Of a stretch of DNA of 64,000 nucleotides, positions 61,701 through 64,000 are shown piece by piece (the first letter of the stretch is position 1; each line of letters opens with the position of its first letter). The notes beneath the pieces were generated by a model. The model searched no databases, was not told the origin of the DNA, and was given only the letters and a program-made list of their open reading frames with translations. Made by a program: the position numbers and the translations under genes. Origin of the DNA: Caprimulgus europaeus (Eukaryota > Chordata > Aves > Caprimulgiformes > Caprimulgidae); the NCBI GenBank assembly GCA_907165065.1, contig OU015523.1, positions 121,902,523-121,966,522 on the forward strand, in the 5' to 3' direction.

Positions 61701-63260
61701 TTCTTCTTCACTTTCCTATGCAAAGGATATGGGATCTTTCTTACTGGAAAAAGAATTAGTTTGAAGTCTGTTTCCTACCTACCAGTTATCCATCTTTATC
61801 TTATCTAATCTGTGTGGTTACCAACACTGCAGAATTAATTCCAAATTAAATTAATAATAAATTTATATTTTTTAAATTTGTTTAGTTCCCAGTAGATTTT
61901 AAACTGGACTCTCCAGAATCAACTCTGACTTTAAAAGTACACTGAGTTGTAGAAATAGATCTAAACAAAAATCAAATTGTGGGGTGGTGGGTTTTTTGTT
62001 TGTATATTTTAATTTTTATATCTGCAGCTTATTTACATACTCATAACTTTAGTTACTAAGGGGGTCACAGAAAACTGTTTAAACTGCTATCAGCAGGCCA
62101 TAAAATGATAAGTATTGCCACCAGTGAAATTTAGACAGCTGTTGTGGGTGAGTACAGGAAATGTATCTAAACACACCAATCAAGAGCTCTCTCTTCATGC
62201 ATTATAGACTCCAGAGATCAGTGCCAAAAGCAGAAGAAATCAGGGTTCTGCTGGGGAAGTTCTGACACTCCACACTCACAGCAGAAAAACACAGTGAAGC
62301 ACTGTAAAATCTGAAATGGTTTAAACCTGTGAGATTCCACATCTCGGGGTTGTTGCATTTCCAGGCTTCCTTTTTTTCCTGTAAACTTGAGCAAAACAAG
62401 TTGCTGAATGTTGACTTTGAAACAAAAAATAATTGCAAGAGCCTTATTATTCAAGCCTATTACAAAAACAATGAGACTGTTTAATCATCACTCCAATTAA
62501 TTACACATGAAGGTGTTTTTTCTCGTTAGATGTCCAGTTTAAATAAGGAGTTACTCTGCACAGAGATTTGCACGTGTAGAGATGCATGAACATTTTCTTG
62601 CTATCATAAGTTGAGCAGCTGGAGTTTTTCTAGACATCTTTGCATTGATCACCATGTGTTTAGGATGGGCATTTGCAAAAATTACTTAATTGCTTCTGAA
62701 AATTGCACTTGAATGATGTGGTGGCTCCTTTGGTGCGTGAGTAGAAAACTACAACTTCCTCTGCGCTGAGAGAAAAAGAGAAACTGCAAAGAAAAATCAG
62801 TGAGGATTGGCAAGAGGATAATAAATTAAGGATTAATAGAAGCAGGTTGGATCCAGAACTATCAGGACTGGAGTGGAGATAAATAATGTCCTTCCAAAAA
62901 AGTGATTTTTATTTTGATATGGATAAATTTGGAATGCCAAGTTGCAGCCACTCTGGTGTGACAGGCATGTCACTGTGCTTGTATAGAAGGTTTTCAGGGC
63001 AGTGTTCATTTAAGCAGATGGTGTTTGTTTCTTTTTTTATGAATCCCTTTGGGATGAGCAAGTGGCTTATCAGACAATATGGTTTTTTCTTCTGTCATCT
63101 AGAAACCGCAATGAGCTGGCTGAGACCCTGGAGCTCTTGAAAGCACAAATTGATCCTGCCCTGCTGAAAAACAACAACTCTCAGCAGGAGAATTCGTCAC
63201 GTGAAAGCCCAAGCTTAGAAGATGAAGACACCAAAAAGGGTGAAGAAGCATCTACACAAG
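25527..63260 (+). CDS. RSF1: RSF1, remodeling and spacing factor 1, N-terminal part (five exons)
   Basis: Coding join: 25527-25725, 53574-53665, 60074-60166, 60824-61029, 63103-63260; the gene continues past the window. The joined frame gives about 250 residues that match the human RSF1 N-terminus as I recall it: [100 protein letters not shown] and [21 protein letters not shown]1 is a large nuclear protein that pairs with the ISWI ATPase SNF2H (SMARCA5) to form the RSF nucleosome assembly and spacing complex. The conserved N-terminal block seen here is the DDT/WHIM-like part by my reading; the PHD finger and acidic regions lie further right. Phases agree at all joins (1, 0, 0, 2, 1). It shares its promoter island with AAMDC. 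Confidence 0.97.
25780..25960. repeat. G-run cluster at the start of RSF1 intron 1
   Basis: Repeated runs of four to eight G on the plus strand (GAGGGGGGGCC, GTGGGGGGCGG, AGGGGGGGGCC), mixed with C runs. G-rich on the RSF1 RNA-like strand, so G-quadruplexes or R-loops are possible. Confidence 0.7.
26690..26706. repeat. (TC)n microsatellite
   Basis: About eight CT units followed by CCAG in RSF1 intron 1. Confidence 0.8.
32531..33269 (-). repeat. CR1 LINE 3' portion (740 bp)
   Basis: Plus strand runs from AAAGAACCACAGACTGGTTT through the standard reverse-complement tail to CCCAGCCTGTGTTTATGTTT GGGATTGCC. Antisense reading gives a long open frame (up to 352 codons) that is a CR1 shadow, not a gene. 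Confidence 0.94.
34181..34800 (+). repeat. CR1 LINE 3' portion
   Basis: Starts CTGAACATGAGCCAGCAGTG and ends GATGAAATTAAAGGTCTTGA. Very similar to 5318-5956 and 38700-39375. Confidence 0.94.
36348..36396. repeat. Short tandem repeat, ~18-base unit
   Basis: About three imperfect copies built from GTGGTGTGACACT with spacer GTGGT or GTGAT. In RSF1 intron 1. Confidence 0.75.
36535..37120 (+). repeat. CR1 LINE 3' portion
   Basis: Starts TTAGCAGCGTGGGCAGCAGG and carries ORF2-end words ([19 protein letters not shown]) and the standard tail to CCAGTCTGTGATTCTATGA. Reverse complement of the 32531 and 56414 types. Confidence 0.94.
38194..39375 (+). repeat. CR1 LINE, long 3' portion (1.2 kb)
   Basis: Contains the reverse-transcriptase end: the GVPQG word near 38409, a damaged FADD-box region near 38480, RDLDRLG and the later ORF2 words, then the tail ending AACCTTTCTGTGATTCTGAT. 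The first ~190 bases are shared with the copy at 57799. Frameshifts and a 14-base deletion make it inactive. Confidence 0.9.
40725..41219 (+). repeat. CR1 LINE 3' portion
   Basis: Starts GTTTTGGGCCCCTCAGTCCA and ends TTCTATGAGATTCTGTGAC; close to the 34181 copy. Confidence 0.94.
44241..44337 (-). repeat. CR1 LINE fragment with internal deletion
   Basis: Plus-strand CR1 3' end (ACAGAATCACAGAATTGCCC, CAATTGGAAAAGACCTTGG) passes directly into the internal segment TGCAACTTGAGGCCATTTCC. More than 200 bases present in full copies are missing. Confidence 0.8.
44414..44883 (-). repeat. CR1 LINE 3' fragment (a third subfamily)
   Basis: Plus strand TTCATAGAATCATAGAGTGC, GGAGTCCAACTCCTGTCCCT, CACCTCCCTGGGGAGCCTGT and CTCCTCTTCTCCAGGCTGAA. 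The tail (GCTGTGAGTTGGGAGGGACC) differs from the others in the window. Confidence 0.9.
47648..47999 (+). repeat. CR1 LINE 3' fragment
   Basis: GGGGAGACCTTCTAGTGGTC through the standard tail to CCAGTCTGTGGTTCTGTGA. Confidence 0.93.
48889..49702 (-). repeat. CR1 LINE 3' portion (second subfamily, 810 bp)
   Basis: Plus strand starts GAATCATAGAGTCACAGAAT and extends to CACTTGGCCTTGTTGAACCT and CAGCCTGTCCAGGTTT, the farthest 5' reach of the minus-strand copies. Same subfamily as 16242-16728. Confidence 0.93.
49722..49786. repeat. Local direct repeat, copy A
   Basis: GAGCATATTAATTTGGGCAG through GGTGAAATGGGGTGATGGTT. About 85-90% identical by eye to copy B roughly 970 bases downstream. Begins ~20 bases after the 5' end of a CR1. 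Confidence 0.75.
50693..50753. repeat. Local direct repeat, copy B
   Basis: GAGCATATTAATTTTAGCAG through GGTGAAATGGGGTTATGGTT, the partner of 49722-49786. The intervening ~900 bases are AT-rich and not a repeat I know. Confidence 0.75.
50835..51202 (+). repeat. CR1 LINE fragment lacking its 3' tip
   Basis: AACAAGATGATTAAAGGGCT, GGGCCTGTTCAGCCTGGAGA, GTGTGGAGTCTCCATCTCTG, ending at GACCCTGCTTTGGCAGGGG. The last ~50 bases normally found (up to the ATTCTGTGATTCT end) are missing. Same subfamily as 20361-21060. Confidence 0.92.
51851..51881. repeat. (AAAC)n/(AAC)n simple repeat
   Basis: AAACAAACAAACAACAACAA-type A/C simple sequence in RSF1 intron 1. Confidence 0.75.
53574..53665 (+). CDS. RSF1: RSF1 exon 2
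   Basis: Acceptor CTCTCTCTCAATCCTGCAG, donor GTACAA. Two bases complete a valine from exon 1, then [30 protein letters not shown] in phase 0. Essentially identical to human as recalled. Confidence 0.97.
53840..53912. repeat. A/C-rich simple repeat
   Basis: Degenerate (AAACC)n and (AAAC)n tract shortly after RSF1 exon 2. Confidence 0.7.
56414..57146 (-). repeat. CR1 LINE 3' portion (730 bp)
   Basis: Plus strand from ATCATAGAATCACAGACTGG through the standard tail to CCCAGCCTGGATTTGTGCTT GGGA. Nearly the same extent as 32531-33269. Confidence 0.94.
57799..58752 (+). repeat. CR1 LINE portion, missing its 3' tail
   Basis: Shares its start and first ~190 bases with 38194 and keeps the reverse-transcriptase box (TTT GCA GAT GAC = FADD at 58103-58114). 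It breaks off at about 58752 after GCCTCAAGTTGC, so the CR1 3' end is absent. A short unconnected CR1 3' tip lies at 59431. Confidence 0.9.
59024..59180. other. CpG-rich patch in RSF1 intron 2
   Basis: About ten CpGs in 160 bases within AT-rich intron. It contains the inverted repeat AGCCCG-TTCAGT-CGGGCT (59049-59066) and the palindromic E-box TCACGTGA (59100-59107). No repeat family recognised. Could be an intronic regulatory element or the remnant of an unknown repeat. Confidence 0.4.
59431..59496 (+). repeat. CR1 LINE 3' tip
   Basis: GGCAGGAGGGTTGGAACTGG, TCTTTAAGGTCCCTTCCAAC, TCATTCTATGATTCTATA: the last ~65 bases of a CR1. Confidence 0.9.
60074..60166 (+). CDS. RSF1: RSF1 exon 3
   Basis: Acceptor GTTTGCCAAACAG, donor GTACAT; exactly 31 codons from [12 protein letters not shown] to VECKLGILK. 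It is missed by simple open-frame searches because of its length. Confidence 0.97.
60167..60823 (+). other. RSF1 intron 3
   Basis: About 0.66 kb between recognised exons, GT...AG, AT-rich, nothing else seen. Confidence 0.92.
60824..61029 (+). CDS. RSF1: RSF1 exon 4
   Basis: Acceptor TTTCTCACTTTTTCAG, donor GTATTC. Sixty-eight codons plus two bases ([12 protein letters not shown] through [11 protein letters not shown] and a split arginine). This is the most conserved visible block, with the WYQLDQ motif. Confidence 0.97.
61030..63102 (+). other. RSF1 intron 4
   Basis: About 2.1 kb, GT...AG, AT-rich. A 97-codon open frame at 61295-61588 has no family resemblance and no good splice context. 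No repeat named. Confidence 0.9.
63103..63260 (+). CDS. RSF1: RSF1 exon 5
   Basis: Acceptor TTCTTCTGTCATCTAG. Completes the split arginine, then [20 protein letters not shown] to EEASTQ. The end is placed before GTTTTC at 63261 because the protein departs from RSF1 after that point and phase 1 fits the human join; the donor is weak (T-rich after GT). Confidence 0.9.
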
Positions 63261-64000
63261 GTTTTCTGCCTTCTTTTCTCAAATTTTAAGTGTTGTGCTG
63301 TGGCAGTGTTAGGATTTTCAGCTTAGTGAAAAATTACTGTGTTAGATTAGGACTTTTTTAAAAAAAAACAACCCAAAACAAACAAACAAAAAATTCTGTT
63401 CAAAGTAAATCAAGTAAATATTGAATATTTTGACATTATAAATATTATTGGAAGTTTTTAGTGTATATTTAGGCTCAAGAGTTTATAAGTGAGAGCTGTG
63501 TGTAAATTGTTTTCTAAGTAAATTTCTTTTTGCTGTACATTTTGTATAATATTGTAAATACTTGTCATTGTGTGCTTTTGTGGAGCATTGAACTGTTGCC
63601 AAACTTTTCCTCTTCTAGCAACATTAAAATTTTAAAAAGGAAAAAAAAAAATCTGTTTGTGCAATGCCATGATTGAAATCAATAGAGTATTGGGTGTGTT
63701 TATGTTTGCTTTTGAGTTTGAATCAAAAAATATAGGTTGCTTCCTCAAATGTGTCATAATCTCTGTGATTTGTCAAGAAGACATGAGCTTAAGTTAAAAC
63801 AATTCAAAATATTTTAGAAGTGAAGTGGTCCTTAGCTGCTTCCACTGTTTTTATTAACAAAAACTCTTTTGTCCTGCCTTATTATCATGTCATTGCACAT
63901 ATTTAACAACTTACCTCACTTCTTGGTTTGTGAATTGGTTTTACTAAGTGTCAGTTAGCCTGAAGTATTTTGTGTTATAAGAATCTGATTTTTTTTAGGT
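63261..64000 (+). other. RSF1 intron 5 (right part outside the window)
   Basis: AT-rich sequence after the exon 5 donor, with an A/C simple tract at about 63360-63395. No further RSF1 exon is visible before the window ends. Confidence 0.8.

Overview
This is a vertebrate nuclear window, almost certainly from a bird. It holds single-copy vertebrate genes with short exons and canonical GT/AG introns, at least two dozen 5'-truncated CR1 LINE copies, and an avian ERVL-type solo LTR with a second LTR fragment. No prokaryotic-type gene, tRNA, rRNA, CRISPR array or intact viral gene was seen. The species cannot be fixed; many similar-looking CR1 copies would suit a CR1-rich bird lineage, but that is a guess.

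Three genes are recognised, in the order INTS4(+), AAMDC(-), RSF1(+). From memory this is the mirror image of human 11q14 (RSF1-AAMDC-INTS4). Bases 1525-6460 hold the last four coding exons of INTS4 (C-terminal ~205 residues), with its 3' UTR and tandem polyA signals near 6976-6985. About 6.6 kb of repeat-containing intergenic DNA follows. AAMDC then lies tail-to-tail with INTS4: coding exons at 14126-14266, 14962-15057 and 21268-21399 join into a complete 122-residue protein, the human length as recalled. A strong splice donor at 25139 suggests a non-coding first exon inside the CpG island.

The CpG island (~24.65-26.17 kb) is a shared divergent promoter for AAMDC (leftward) and RSF1 (rightward). 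It carries a TATA box, two inverted CCAAT boxes, GC boxes, a ZNF143/Staf-like element and a YY1-like element over the RSF1 start codon, flanked by extreme G-runs. RSF1 exon 1 (25527-25725) is followed by a 27.8-kb intron full of CR1 copies, then exons 2-5 (53574-63260). The RSF1 gene continues beyond the window.

The three genes have unrelated jobs: INTS4 in the Integrator RNA-cleavage complex, AAMDC as a small Mth938-domain cytoplasmic protein, RSF1 as the histone-binding partner of the SNF2H remodeller. Their arrangement is ancient synteny, not an operon. I found no convincing new biological system. The points most worth a second look are the promoter architecture and G-rich DNA, several oddities of CR1 structure (a nested LTR, internally deleted copies, recurrent 5' boundaries), a possible in-frame INTS4 cassette exon, and a CpG-rich patch in RSF1 intron 2.
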